From Merismopedia glauca CCAP 1448/3 (GTDB lineage: Bacteria > Cyanobacteriota > Cyanobacteriia > Cyanobacteriales > CCAP-1448), in contig NZ_PVWJ01000029.1 in NCBI RefSeq assembly GCF_003003775.1, positions 1 to 45,285 of the forward strand: a stretch of DNA of 45,285 bases, given 5' to 3'. Positions within the stretch are counted from its first letter, which is position 1. Each line of letters starts with the position of its first letter. This document shows positions 34,915 to 42,460 of the stretch, one piece after another. The translations under genes were made by a program, and so were the position numbers. The notes below the pieces were generated by a model. It did no database searches and had not been told where the DNA came from. It saw nothing but the letters and a program-made list of their open reading frames with translations.

Positions 34915-35376
34915 ATGAAAAAAGCTTTTGGTATAGCTATTCTCGCTAGCTTATTTGCCACCCCTGCATTTGCTGGTGAAACCTTTGTTGACAATACAGA
35001 CCACTGGAGCAATAGTACCACGAATACTAATTTACATCTCGATTCTTACACTAATTCAATTCGAGATGAAAAATACAATTCTTGGGCTGATAAGGATTAC
35101 AAGGAGGCTAAACGCACTGATGGCTCAACTTATAGTTTTAATGAGAATTATGATGGGAGTAGCTCATGCAAGTCGTATCAATGTGAATTTTCATCTGAAT
35201 TTTCAATAGCAAGTACACAAGAAGCGTTCGACAAGTTTGGATATTCGCATAATACCGCAGGCGCTGACCTTAATGGGACCTATAAGGAAACTAATAACAC
35301 TCGTGTTTACGGGACTATCGATACTGTAACTAATGCATATACCGATGGTCACACAACCAGCGCAGGCGTTCGCTAA
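34915..35376 (+). CDS. Small exported protein with SAGxR C-terminus, paralogue A
   Basis: This is a 153-aa protein: signal peptide MKKAFGIAILASLFATPAFAG, then a highly polar mature chain rich in Asn, Thr, Ser, Asp and Tyr with two Cys (SCKSYQCEF), and a C-terminal block NGTYKETNNTRVYG...TNAYTDG...SAGVR. The last 34 residues match paralogue B at about 16 positions. A leader CACAACAAGGATAGTATCATGAAA with SD AAGGA is shared with B. No family is recognised. The composition suggests an extracellular or outer-membrane beta structure. A stem-loop follows the stop. Confidence 0.7.
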   Translation: MKKAFGIAILASLFATPAFAGETFVDNTDHWSNSTTNTNLHLDSYTNSIRDEKYNSWADKDYKEAKRTDGSTYSFNENYDGSSSCKSYQCEFSSEFSIASTQEAFDKFGYSHNTAGADLNGTYKETNNTRVYGTIDTVTNAYTDGHTTSAGVR

Positions 35377-35408
35377 TCCTACTTTTACGTGAGCGTACTA
35401 AAAAAAGA

Positions 35409-35437
35409 TTTCTAGGGTGCTGATTCCACCCTAGAAA
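35409..35437. terminator. Stem-loop between paralogues A and B
   Basis: TTTCTAGGGTG (35409-35419) pairs perfectly with CACCCTAGAAA (35427-35437) around a seven-base loop. There is no T-run on the plus strand (CTCTTC follows), so attenuation or mRNA stabilisation between the two paralogue genes is as likely as full termination. Confidence 0.55.
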
Positions 35438-35504
35438 CTCTTCAAGTTCCTTTCACAGAATTAGCATCTCCCATCAAGATCGCTAATTCACAACAAGGAA
35501 AATC

Positions 35505-35834
35505 ATGAAAAAAATTCTCATTTTAGCGATTTTGACTACTCTGTTTGCTGCCCCTGCTTTTGCGGGTGACCTTTTTGTGTTCGGTCAATGGACGCTTAAG
35601 CACGAGAGAACTGAAGAGGATACCGATATTGACTATACCACAACTTCAAACCGCAGAGAAGATTATAGTTCTTCGTCTAACAGCATCTACTTCAAAGGTA
35701 ACACTGTTCATCGTGCCGGTTCTGAACTGATTGGTACTTTCCACGAAGAAAATAAGACTAGAGTATGGGGTAAGAGCAATACGATTACCAATTCATACGA
35801 AAGGACCCAAGAAAGCAGTGCAGGTATTCGTTAG
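35505..35834 (+). CDS. Small exported protein with SAGxR C-terminus, paralogue B
   Basis: This is a 109-aa protein: signal peptide MKKILILAILTTLFAAPAFAG, then a Cys-free polar chain rich in Thr, Ser, Glu and Arg, ending IGTFHEENKTRVWG...TNSYERT...SAGIR, the same C-terminal block as paralogue A. The leader CACAACAAGGAAAATCATGAAA is nearly identical to that of A, so the pair arose by tandem duplication including the ribosome binding site. The function is unknown. Confidence 0.7.
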   Translation: MKKILILAILTTLFAAPAFAGDLFVFGQWTLKHERTEEDTDIDYTTTSNRREDYSSSSNSIYFKGNTVHRAGSELIGTFHEENKTRVWGKSNTITNSYERTQESSAGIR

Positions 35835-35870
35835 TAGTCAGCCATTTTGTTATCGTGAAACCAAGATTGT

Positions 35871-35889
35871 AGGGTGGTTAATCCACCCT
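35871..35889. terminator. AGGGTGG/CCACCCT stem-loop after paralogue B
   Basis: A perfect seven-base stem (35871-35877, 35883-35889) with loop TTAAT, followed by TTGTCTTA. It shares the AGGGTG/CACCCT core with the stem-loop after paralogue A. The next ATG is seven bases after the stem. Confidence 0.55.
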
Positions 35890-35896
35890 TTGTCTT

Positions 35897-36349
35897 ATGA
35901 AATATTTAGTTTTGTTATCTATTTCTCTATTAGCATGGATTGTTTCTCTTTTTTCTCACAGAGTTTTGGTGATGAATCGAAAGCCTACTTTGTTAATGAA
36001 TTCTATGTTTAATATCTTTCCTCAAAATCCCCAAGACAATCTCAGAATTGAGCCGAGAAATTCACAATCTGAAATCACGCAAGATATATATAACTCTATA
36101 TCTACGGGAATGTCTTATGATGAAGTTCTTGCCATTATTGGTTGGGAGGGAATCTTGATTTATGAACGTGACATAGGTAGTGCTGGTGGACGAATTCGCG
36201 AAAAGATTTACCAGTGGAATGACCAAGATGTTTATTTTACCGACTACAGATCTCAAAAAGTAGGTCAGATTAATCCTTACTGGATTGTGACACTTCAATT
36301 CCAAAATGATATTTTGATTAATAAATCTGCCTTGAATTTACAACGTTAG
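35897..36349 (+). CDS. Small membrane-anchored protein with BamE-like domain
   Basis: This is a 150-aa protein. A hydrophobic N-terminus (MKYLVLLSISLLAWIVSLFS) serves as a signal anchor without a lipobox Cys. After a linker comes a domain with ISTGMSYDEVLAIIGWEGIL, then YQWNDQDVYFTDY and WIVTLQFQNDILINK, the pattern of SmpA/BamE-like (DUF3862-type) beta-alpha-beta domains. It may be part of the exported-protein cassette, though it is separated by a stem-loop and lacks an SD. The function is unknown; BamE-like folds often act as envelope assembly or inhibitor proteins. Confidence 0.65.
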   Translation: MKYLVLLSISLLAWIVSLFSHRVLVMNRKPTLLMNSMFNIFPQNPQDNLRIEPRNSQSEITQDIYNSISTGMSYDEVLAIIGWEGILIYERDIGSAGGRIREKIYQWNDQDVYFTDYRSQKVGQINPYWIVTLQFQNDILINKSALNLQR

Positions 36350-36440
36350 GCGAAGCTTGCTGTAGGTATTGGGCAATGGGATGGGCTTCCTCACCGCCTT
36401 TTGGTGAAAATTTGGCTGCTTGGGCAATCTTGCCGATTGA
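36318..36440 (-). pseudogene. Possible coding relic on the minus strand
   Basis: A 40-codon startless frame reads SIGKIAQAAKFSPKGGEEAH, PIAQYLQQAS and so on to a TAA inside the convergent gene's 3' end. The composition is protein-like, but there is no start, RBS or recognised family. It may be the eroded tail of a lost gene. Confidence 0.25.
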
Positions 36441-36475
36441 CTAACTAAACTTAGTTTACAGACTTAGTTTAGTAC

Positions 36476-36544
36476 GGGCGCAAGGCGTTGCGCCCCTACG
36501 ACTTTTATAGAGACGTAGCACTGAGCGAAGTCGAAGTGCTACGT
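36476..36544. repeat. Two adjacent palindromic intergenic repeats
   Basis: GGGCGCAA-GGCG-TTGCGCCC (36476-36495) is a perfect eight-base stem with a four-base loop. ACGTAGCACT (36513-36522) and AGTGCTACGT (36535-36544) form a perfect ten-base stem around GAGCGAAGTCGA. Both resemble dispersed cyanobacterial palindromes. They sit between the exported cassette and the sigma-factor gene and could terminate transcription. Confidence 0.65.
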
Positions 36545-36809
36545 TTCTACTATGATGTTAAAATATTTAGTAATTTTACCTAAAATTTAGTTAAATCCCG
36601 TATTATAGCTAACAACAATCATAAATAAATTTAAGTAGAATATTGATTAGATTTAGAAAATTAAATATCAACTGAGAAATTATGGATTCTTGGAGTTTCT
36701 GTTAGCTGTAACAGCAAAAGACATGGAAATGCCAAGCAATTGAGGCTGTGGAGGTTAAAAGTTTTTGAAAGCCATAACGGATATCTAACTTAGCCACTCA
36801 GGGTAAATT

Positions 36810-37916
36810 ATGAATAATCCCCAAATCCATGACTTAAACCTATTTAAATCCAGTAAAATTAACGAAAGCGATCGCGAATTATTACCTCTGGATTTAGAAG
36901 ATGCAGACATAGAAAACGTAGAATTACAATTAACTCCGGCAGCTATATGGGAAGACACTAAAGGCTATTCGGAAGATACAGTAGGAGCTTTTTTCAAGGA
37001 GATGGCGCGCTATCCCTTGCTTAAGCCCGACGAAGAAATTGAATTGGGTCATCAAATCAGATTTCTAGTCAAGTTAGAGGAAATACAATCAGAACTAAAT
37101 GCTCAGCTAAATCGGGAACCAAGCAAAATAGAAGTAGCTGAGATTTTAGGGTTAACTGAGAGTAAATTAGAAAGGCAAATCTATAAAGCTCATCTAGCTA
37201 AACGGAAAATGATTCGTTCTAATCTCCGTTTGGTAGTGTCCATCGCAAAACGCTATATCAATCGAGGTGTTGCCTTTTTAGATTTAATTCAAGAAGGAGC
37301 AATTGGTTTAAATCGGGCTGTCGAAAAGTTTGAACCGGAAAGAGGCTATAAATTTTCGACTTATGCTTATTGGTGGATTCGTCAAGCCATCACCCGCACA
37401 ATTGCTAACGATGCTCGTACCATCCGGTTACCAATTCATATTGTTGAAAAACTCAACAAACTAAAAAAGATTCAACGCATTCTCAAGCAGCAACTAGATC
37501 GCCAACCAACAGAATTAGAAATAGCTAATGCTCTGGAAATATCCCTAGAGAACTTACATTATCTCTTGCAATGGCGACGGCGATCGCTTTCATTAAACCA
37601 TCGGGTTGGGAAAGAAGAAGAAACCGAACTGTTAGATCTTCTAGAAGATAGTGACAACCTTTCCCCAGAAGAAGAGATGAATGACTCAATGATGCGTCAA
37701 GAAATCTCGGAAGTTCTAGATGAAGTCTTAACCGCTAGGGAAAAAGATGTCATCTCTTTGCGTTACGGCTTAGCCAGTCAGGAACCTTGTACTCTAGAAG
37801 AAGTGGGAGGATTATTTAACCTGTCGCGAGAACGAGTCAGACAAATACAAACCAAAGCCATGCGTAAACTCAGACGCCCGCAAATTGCTAGGCGGTTGAA
37901 AAGTTGGCTCAGTTAA
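36810..37916 (+). CDS. Group 2 sigma-70 family RNA polymerase sigma factor
   Basis: This is a 368-aa non-essential-type sigma factor. Region 1.2 (SEDTVGAFFKEMARYPLL) is followed by region 2 (LRLVVSIAKRYINRGVAFLDLIQEGAIGL through KFSTYAYWWIRQAITRTIAN), region 3 (RLPIHIVEKLNKLKKIQR) and region 4 (LTAREKDVISLRYGL, CTLEEVGGLFNLSRERVRQIQTKAMRKL). The long acidic region 1.1 of the housekeeping SigA is absent, which fits group 2 (SigB-E). The subgroup cannot be told. It ends with a 4-nt tail-to-tail overlap with tspO. About 460 bp upstream carry only palindromic repeats and the promoter. Confidence 0.93.
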   Translation: MNNPQIHDLNLFKSSKINESDRELLPLDLEDADIENVELQLTPAAIWEDTKGYSEDTVGAFFKEMARYPLLKPDEEIELGHQIRFLVKLEEIQSELNAQLNREPSKIEVAEILGLTESKLERQIYKAHLAKRKMIRSNLRLVVSIAKRYINRGVAFLDLIQEGAIGLNRAVEKFEPERGYKFSTYAYWWIRQAITRTIANDARTIRLPIHIVEKLNKLKKIQRILKQQLDRQPTELEIANALEISLENLHYLLQWRRRSLSLNHRVGKEEETELLDLLEDSDNLSPEEEMNDSMMRQEISEVLDEVLTAREKDVISLRYGLASQEPCTLEEVGGLFNLSRERVRQIQTKAMRKLRRPQIARRLKSWLS

Positions 37917-38392
37917 CCATTTTCAACTTGAGAATTGATTTTATCCATCACCCAGGTAGTATAAGTCCCGATCGGACTCCAGAGCAGATATGGTAACAGT
38001 AACGCTGTTGCCCATCTAGACACTGACCAAACTAATACAGCCAGGATTAAGGCTAAAATAGCTCCCAATCCCCCTGTAATAGTTCCAGCTTTGAGATTTT
38101 GCGACCAGAAAGTAACTGGGGTATAAGCGATCGTCACCACTTCTAGCAGTAAATAAAAACCCATCAAAAACCAAGTATTGGAATTACCTGGATTAGCCTC
38201 CCAGACAATATAAGCAGACCACGCCCCGCAGATAAAAATAACCGTCCAAATCACGGGAATTAGAGATTCAAAAGTTAACCATTGCGGTCTTCGCAATCGC
38301 TTAAACCACTTTACATCTGCTGGTCTAATTATATTAGCCCCTAAAGCCACAACAAAGGCGATCGCCCCAATTACCATCCAAGAGGAAAACAT
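37913..38392 (-). CDS. tspO: TspO/MBR (translocator protein) family membrane protein
   Basis: TspO binds tetrapyrroles and related ligands; in cyanobacteria it has been linked to stress and tetrapyrrole metabolism. The protein has five TM helices, with the family motif RRPQWLTFESLIPVIWTVIF (the usual PPxW region reads RRPQWL), WSAYIVWE in helix 2 and LLLPYLLWSPIGTYTTW in helix 5. I place the start at ATG 38392 (MFSSWMVIGA), because AAAGGA stands six bases upstream; the 14-residue upstream extension lacks family character. Final length 159 aa. Confidence 0.88.
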   Translation of the reverse strand: MFSSWMVIGAIAFVVALGANIIRPADVKWFKRLRRPQWLTFESLIPVIWTVIFICGAWSAYIVWEANPGNSNTWFLMGFYLLLEVVTIAYTPVTFWSQNLKAGTITGGLGAILALILAVLVWSVSRWATALLLPYLLWSPIGTYTTWVMDKINSQVENG

Positions 38393-38548
38393 GGTAAATC
38401 CTTTTACAGTAGTTTTCAATTGATTGAAGCACACTACTTACCACTGTCTACTCCCTCACAAGGCTAGACTTTTTAGAGAGGAAAGAGGGAATTAGGGGGA
38501 GTGCTTACTCAACTCTTGACTAAAACCTATGTAGGCGTTGCTGATTTT

Positions 38549-38662
38549 AAGTATGAATTGTTGATTGTTGATTGTTAATTGTTGATTGGTAATTAAATTT
38601 TCCTCTCCGTGTCCCCGTGTCCCCCAATCCCTAATCCCCAATCCCTAATCCCTAATCCCTAA
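38549..38662. repeat. Two heptamer arrays, the second running into the comB stop
   Basis: TTGATTG-type units (about 38549-38588) and CAATCCC/TAATCCC units (about 38623-38662) lie in the gap between tspO and comB. The second array encodes the last residues of ComB (LGIRD) and its stop codon. Confidence 0.8.
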
Positions 38663-39382
38663 AACACCAGGTTCTTTTTGCATGGGTAAAACCGCAGAAA
38701 TATCGATTTGAGAGCAGTACTTCAAATCTTCGTGACAATTTAACCTGAGTAAACGTTGTCCGTGACTGGCGTGATGAAACAATTGTAATAAATTATTTTG
38801 CCACTGACGGTAAAGGCTAACTGCACTAATTACTTCATCGTTCCCTGCAAGTTCTTCTAAAGTGCAATTGAGCTTATCTAGTAATAGATCGACTATAGCA
38901 CCAGCACAAACAGTATCTTCTAGTGAAAAACTTCCTTCCCAACCAGAACCCACCATCCATACAGTTTCAGGAGATTGGGAAACCAGATACTCGACAACCG
39001 CAGCACGGTTAATCATCGCCGCAGCTAGTACCATAGGCGCAGCTTCAATTCTTTGTAAAGCACGAGTACCGTTAGTTGTAGTAATAAATAAGCGTTTACC
39101 CTTAACTACTTCAGGGGTACAATCTAAAGGAGAGTTGCCTAGGTCGCACCCAGCTACCATCGCCCCGCCACGTTCTCCAGCGCGCAACCGTTTTTCTGCT
39201 GGCCAATCTTCACTGACTAGCATCAACTTATCTAGATCGCTAAAGACTTGGATGGCTTCTGCGCCAGCACCCAAAGCCGTTACCATAGTGGTTGTAGCCC
39301 GCAAAACATCGATTGCGATCGCACAATCGGGGACTGAACTTATGGGAGTGAGTTCGGGGGTATGATATACAAATAGCTTCAC
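38645..39382 (-). CDS. comB: Probable 2-phosphosulfolactate phosphatase, ComB family
   Basis: This is a 245-aa Mg-dependent phosphatase-fold protein. It has [10 protein letters not shown] at the N-terminus, [53 protein letters not shown] and [21 protein letters not shown], the family signatures. In archaea it makes sulfolactate for coenzyme M; cyanobacteria lack coenzyme M, so the role here is uncertain (sulfonate metabolism). The C-terminal residues are encoded by a heptamer repeat, so the natural end may have been replaced. Confidence 0.9.
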   Translation of the reverse strand: MKLFVYHTPELTPISSVPDCAIAIDVLRATTTMVTALGAGAEAIQVFSDLDKLMLVSEDWPAEKRLRAGERGGAMVAGCDLGNSPLDCTPEVVKGKRLFITTTNGTRALQRIEAAPMVLAAAMINRAAVVEYLVSQSPETVWMVGSGWEGSFSLEDTVCAGAIVDLLLDKLNCTLEELAGNDEVISAVSLYRQWQNNLLQLFHHASHGQRLLRLNCHEDLKYCSQIDISAVLPMQKEPGVLGIRD

Positions 39383-39485
39383 TTTTTGGCTTAACCTATT
39401 AATTTCCAGATAAATTCCGTTGTTCTAGAGAGTAGCATTCCATTGGCGATCGGAGTACAATCCGACAACTCATTCAAAAAATACT

Positions 39486-39584
39486 ATGCAAGGAGAACGG
39501 CTACTAGTTAATATTTTATGCATTTTTGGAGCCGCAAACTTGAAAGATGCAGCAGAAAAACTTCGGGTAGGTATTGTTAATTAA
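39486..39584 (+). CDS. Possible 32-residue small ORF
   Basis: ATG at 39486 opens a 32-codon frame (MQGERLLVNILCIFGAANLK, then DAAEKLRVGIVN). The end looks like a natural helix, but no SD is present and there is no known family. It could be a small protein, the stub of a decayed gene, or chance. Confidence 0.2.
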   Translation: MQGERLLVNILCIFGAANLKDAAEKLRVGIVN

Positions 39585-39639
39585 CTATGGTTAATTTCAC
39601 AAGTAAGCTCCTCTAAAAATAAAAATTACATATTTGATT

Positions 39640-39672
39640 TCCCTTCTTCCCTCTTCCTTCTTCCTTCTTCCC
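39640..39672. repeat. CTTCTTCC pyrimidine heptamer repeat
   Basis: CTTCTTCC/CTCTTCC units lie just before the 3' end of the aspartyl protease gene. The same motif occurs inside the element at 2783-2892 and at 22527-22549, so it is dispersed through the window. Confidence 0.7.
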
Positions 39673-39678
39673 AACTAA

Positions 39679-40215
39679 TTATCTAGGTTGTAATTCGATC
39701 GCATTTTCCAAAATTCTGACATTGTATTTCCCAAAGAAGTCATGACCTAGAAGCCCAAGATTACCACCTTTGGCGATCGCAACTTCTACATTATTCACTA
39801 CTGCGCCATTGACGGAAATAGAACGTACCACACTAGTCGCAAATTTTACCTGGCTACCATCAGCAATTTCTGCCGTAATTTGACCTGTAGGCTTAAGCTT
39901 TAATAAGTTTGCCATCTCCTGAGTAATCACGGTTCCGCTAGCACCGGTATCTAAAATCATCTCAAAAGTGTAGCGGTTGTTAAAAGTGACCTCAATTACT
40001 GGAGTTTTCGAGCTACGACGCTTGATAGGAATCCGAAACAAGTTAGCTTGAGGCGGTTTAGCACCGCAAATCGAGCCAAGATTAATACGTTGTCCAGATG
40101 CTGTAATCATATAACAGTTTTGTGCCTCTACCGATCCAGGATACAAGCTACTCGTTAAAGCTATGCCTAAACCTAATAAAACGAACTTTTGGCGATTTCG
40201 ATGACTAATACCCAT
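39679..40215 (-). CDS. Retropepsin-like aspartic protease, exported
   Basis: This is a 178-aa single-domain protein of the clan AA (gag-asp, TIGR02281-like) type. A signal peptide (about 1-31, ending VEAQ) is followed by a short Cys-containing region and the retropepsin fold: FEMILDTGASGTVI with catalytic Asp89, ATSVVRSISVNGAVVNNVEV, and the second psi-loop GLLGHDFFGKY. As in retroviral proteases it must dimerise to build the active site. It probably works in the periplasm; the substrate is unknown. Confidence 0.85.
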   Translation of the reverse strand: MGISHRNRQKFVLLGLGIALTSSLYPGSVEAQNCYMITASGQRINLGSICGAKPPQANLFRIPIKRRSSKTPVIEVTFNNRYTFEMILDTGASGTVITQEMANLLKLKPTGQITAEIADGSQVKFATSVVRSISVNGAVVNNVEVAIAKGGNLGLLGHDFFGKYNVRILENAIELQPR

Positions 40216-40550
40216 ATCTGGCAGTAATTTTGATAACCCTTATTTTTTAGATTACCCATAACTAGCTAGTAAGTTAGGTTATCTTAGCTAAAAATAAAAG
40301 TTGGTTACCTGATTTTTGGCTACCCTAGATGCAGAACGTTATAATGCGATCGCCACTAGTTACCCATCCACTCTAAACTAACTTATCCCAATTCGTTTTT
40401 CAAAGGCAGCATATTTCGGGTGGGGTGGATAGCTATGTGTCCCTATCAACAACTAATATGTAAGATTTATTTAGGAAATTGGTATTATAGTTAGAGTTAA
40501 CAAGCATTTTTCAGGAATAGTTTACTGGGTCTATGATTCACCTTTAATTT

Positions 40551-41627
40551 ATGAAAAATACACTATTAAAAGCAACATTAATTAGTTTAATATCGGGAGT
40601 GGGAATCGATTCTTTAATCTCTCCGGTCACTGCTCAAAGCTATCGGCTACAATCTTCTGAATCTGCAATATTAATTGCACAATCAACTCCAGATACACCT
40701 CCTCAACCTCCATTAGTTACACCAAACAATTCTATTTCACCTTCATTACTAACACCCCAAATTGAAATCAGTAAAATTGAAATTGAAATGTTGAGTGAGG
40801 GTGATGAACCGAAACAAAAACTACGATTCAAAGTCCCTATTAATAGCAAAGAAACAGCTATTCTAGTCATGAAGATGGATAGCAATAATACTTTAGCGGG
40901 TAATCCAATTCCTCAAGTTAAATTACCAATTAATGTAGTGGAAATGGAGATGCAAGTTACTAAAGTGGATGCGAATGGAGATATGCACGTTAAATTCACA
41001 TATCCCAATGTCCAAGTAGTTGTCACTGACGAGCAAGTATCTCCAGAAGTAGTCAGACTAATGCGGACTTTGATGCCCAAATTAAGCAGTGTTCAAGGTG
41101 AATTTGTAATTGATGAACGGGGACAAACTAAAGTTAGTAAATTCTCTTTACCTTCAGAAAACGATCCACTTTCTCAACAATTATCGAGTCAACTCACCAA
41201 TTCTTTTAATCAATTATCTTCACCAATTCCCGAACTAGCAATTGGTAAAGGCGCAAAATGGCGCACGAATAATTACGTCAAAGTCAATGGAATTAGTATT
41301 AAGCAAATTGCCAATTACCACCTCACAGATATAAGAAACGGGGTAGCTACAATTGATATTAAAATTGAACAAAATGGAGAACCACAAGCTATCAATTTAC
41401 CTGGTTTACCACCAGAATTAGTTGTAAAATTAAGATCTTTTAAAACTCAAGGTCAAGGTAGAATGAAACTATCTTTTGAGCGCTTATTGCCTTTGAGTTC
41501 TACAGCTTTACTTACTTCTAGTGGAGAAATGAGTGTGAAAATCCCTGGCAGTGATAAAGAATTAACTACCCAAATTGACACTTCTATGAATATGTCAATT
41601 CGTTCTCAACCAGCTACTATTAAATAG
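40551..41627 (+). CDS. Exported hypothetical protein (DUF6263-like)
   Basis: This is a 358-aa protein with a signal peptide (MKNTLLKATLISLISGVGID...VTAQ), a Pro/Ser-rich linker (about 45-75) and one large beta-rich domain: PKQKLRFKVPINSKETAILV, VEMEMQVTKVDANGDMHVKF, PELAIGKGAKWRTNNYVKVN, YHLTDIRNGVATIDIKIEQN, LLTSSGEMSVKIPG. The pattern (glycine-turn GxxW followed by long strands) matches DUF6263-type proteins, whose function is unknown. The ferredoxin gene begins 26 nt after the stop, so co-transcription is possible. Confidence 0.7.
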   Translation: MKNTLLKATLISLISGVGIDSLISPVTAQSYRLQSSESAILIAQSTPDTPPQPPLVTPNNSISPSLLTPQIEISKIEIEMLSEGDEPKQKLRFKVPINSKETAILVMKMDSNNTLAGNPIPQVKLPINVVEMEMQVTKVDANGDMHVKFTYPNVQVVVTDEQVSPEVVRLMRTLMPKLSSVQGEFVIDERGQTKVSKFSLPSENDPLSQQLSSQLTNSFNQLSSPIPELAIGKGAKWRTNNYVKVNGISIKQIANYHLTDIRNGVATIDIKIEQNGEPQAINLPGLPPELVVKLRSFKTQGQGRMKLSFERLLPLSSTALLTSSGEMSVKIPGSDKELTTQIDTSMNMSIRSQPATIK

Positions 41628-41653
41628 ATTATTAATCGTTTTACTAAGTATCT

Positions 41654-41977
41654 ATGGCAGTATATCAAGTAAAATTGCTCAACCAAAATATTGGTTTGGA
41701 TCGGACAATTACTGTTCCAGAAGATCAATATATTCTGGATATAGCCGAAGAATTGGGGATACGCTTGCCCTCTGGTTGTAAGTTAGGAGAATGTTCTGCC
41801 TGTATTGCTAAGATTGTTCGCGGTACAGTCAATCAAAGCGAGCAAAAATTTCTCAAACCGACTGAAGTTGCAGCAGGATATACAGTAACTTGTGTGGCAT
41901 ATCCTACTTCTGATTGTGTTTTAGAAACTCATCAGGAACAGGTGCTTTATCAAGCTTCTTTATATTTTAAGGAATAA
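41654..41977 (+). CDS. Plant-type 2Fe-2S ferredoxin
   Basis: This is a 107-aa electron carrier. The four cluster ligands are Cys42, Cys47, Cys50 and Cys80, in GCKLGECSACIAK and TVTCVAYP. SGCKLGE replaces the usual YSCRAGA of PetF, and the protein is slightly longer with a C-terminal VLYQASLYFKE tail, so it is a minor (PetF-like paralogue) ferredoxin rather than the main photosynthetic one. Its partner is unknown. It directly follows the exported hypothetical gene. Confidence 0.92.
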   Translation: MAVYQVKLLNQNIGLDRTITVPEDQYILDIAEELGIRLPSGCKLGECSACIAKIVRGTVNQSEQKFLKPTEVAAGYTVTCVAYPTSDCVLETHQEQVLYQASLYFKE

Positions 41978-42198
41978 GAAAAAGGTAAGCTGCTAGTCAT
42001 TTAAATCCATATTTTATTTTAAATATTTCCACACCCCATTCTAAATAAGCTGTTCACTATTTAAATTGCGATATGAGTCTGACACGGGGACGCGGAGATC
42101 GAGATTAACAAATTTAGATGCGTCTTAGCTTAGCCGATTAAATGTGTGACAGCTTATGAATAGATTGATTACCTAAATACTTGGGCAACGAGAGGTCT

Positions 42199-42371
42199 AA
42201 CCCACATTCCGCAGGTAGCTCAAGAAAGGAGATAATATTTACGGCAAGGGGCACCGAAGAATTGAAGAATCCACAATCGCTCCGGCGTAAGATTGGTAAC
42301 GTGCTTAACTGCCTCAACTGTCACCAAATCAATCGACATGAAACATTGAAACACCCACCGGAATGCGGGTT
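42199..42371. mobile_element. MITE or deleted IS with 17-bp terminal inverted repeats
   Basis: The left end AACCCACATTCCGCAGG (42199-42215) and the reverse-complemented right end AACCCGCATTCCGGTGG (42371-42355) match at 14 of 17 positions. The 173-bp element has a CT (or CTA) flank on both sides. A minus-strand frame inside (VEAVKHVTNLTPERLWILQF) looks like a transposase remnant, which would make this an internal-deletion derivative of a full IS. The family is not recognised. Confidence 0.6.
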
Positions 42372-42389
42372 CTAGTAAACCATAAAAGC

Positions 42390-42416
42390 AAAAAAAAGCA
42401 GGGCGCAAGCCCTACT
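42390..42416 (-). terminator. Rho-independent terminator of the porin gene
   Basis: On the minus strand AGTAGGGC-TTGC-GCCCTGCT (one internal mismatch) is followed directly by a run of eight T. It lies 45 bases past the porin stop. Confidence 0.85.
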
Positions 42417-42460
42417 TTAAACCTCAAGGAAAGCAGCTAAATTGTGTCGAGCTACATTAA

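Noticed and set aside
38862-39365. 167-aa plus-strand ORF opposite comB
   Set aside because: It is antisense to a clear ComB gene; the translation is Ala/Ser/Thr-rich in the way shadow frames are.
42181-42375. 64-aa plus-strand ORF near the porin
   Set aside because: It lies inside an element bounded by inverted repeats and starts at TTG without an SD; the opposite strand looks more like the original coding strand.
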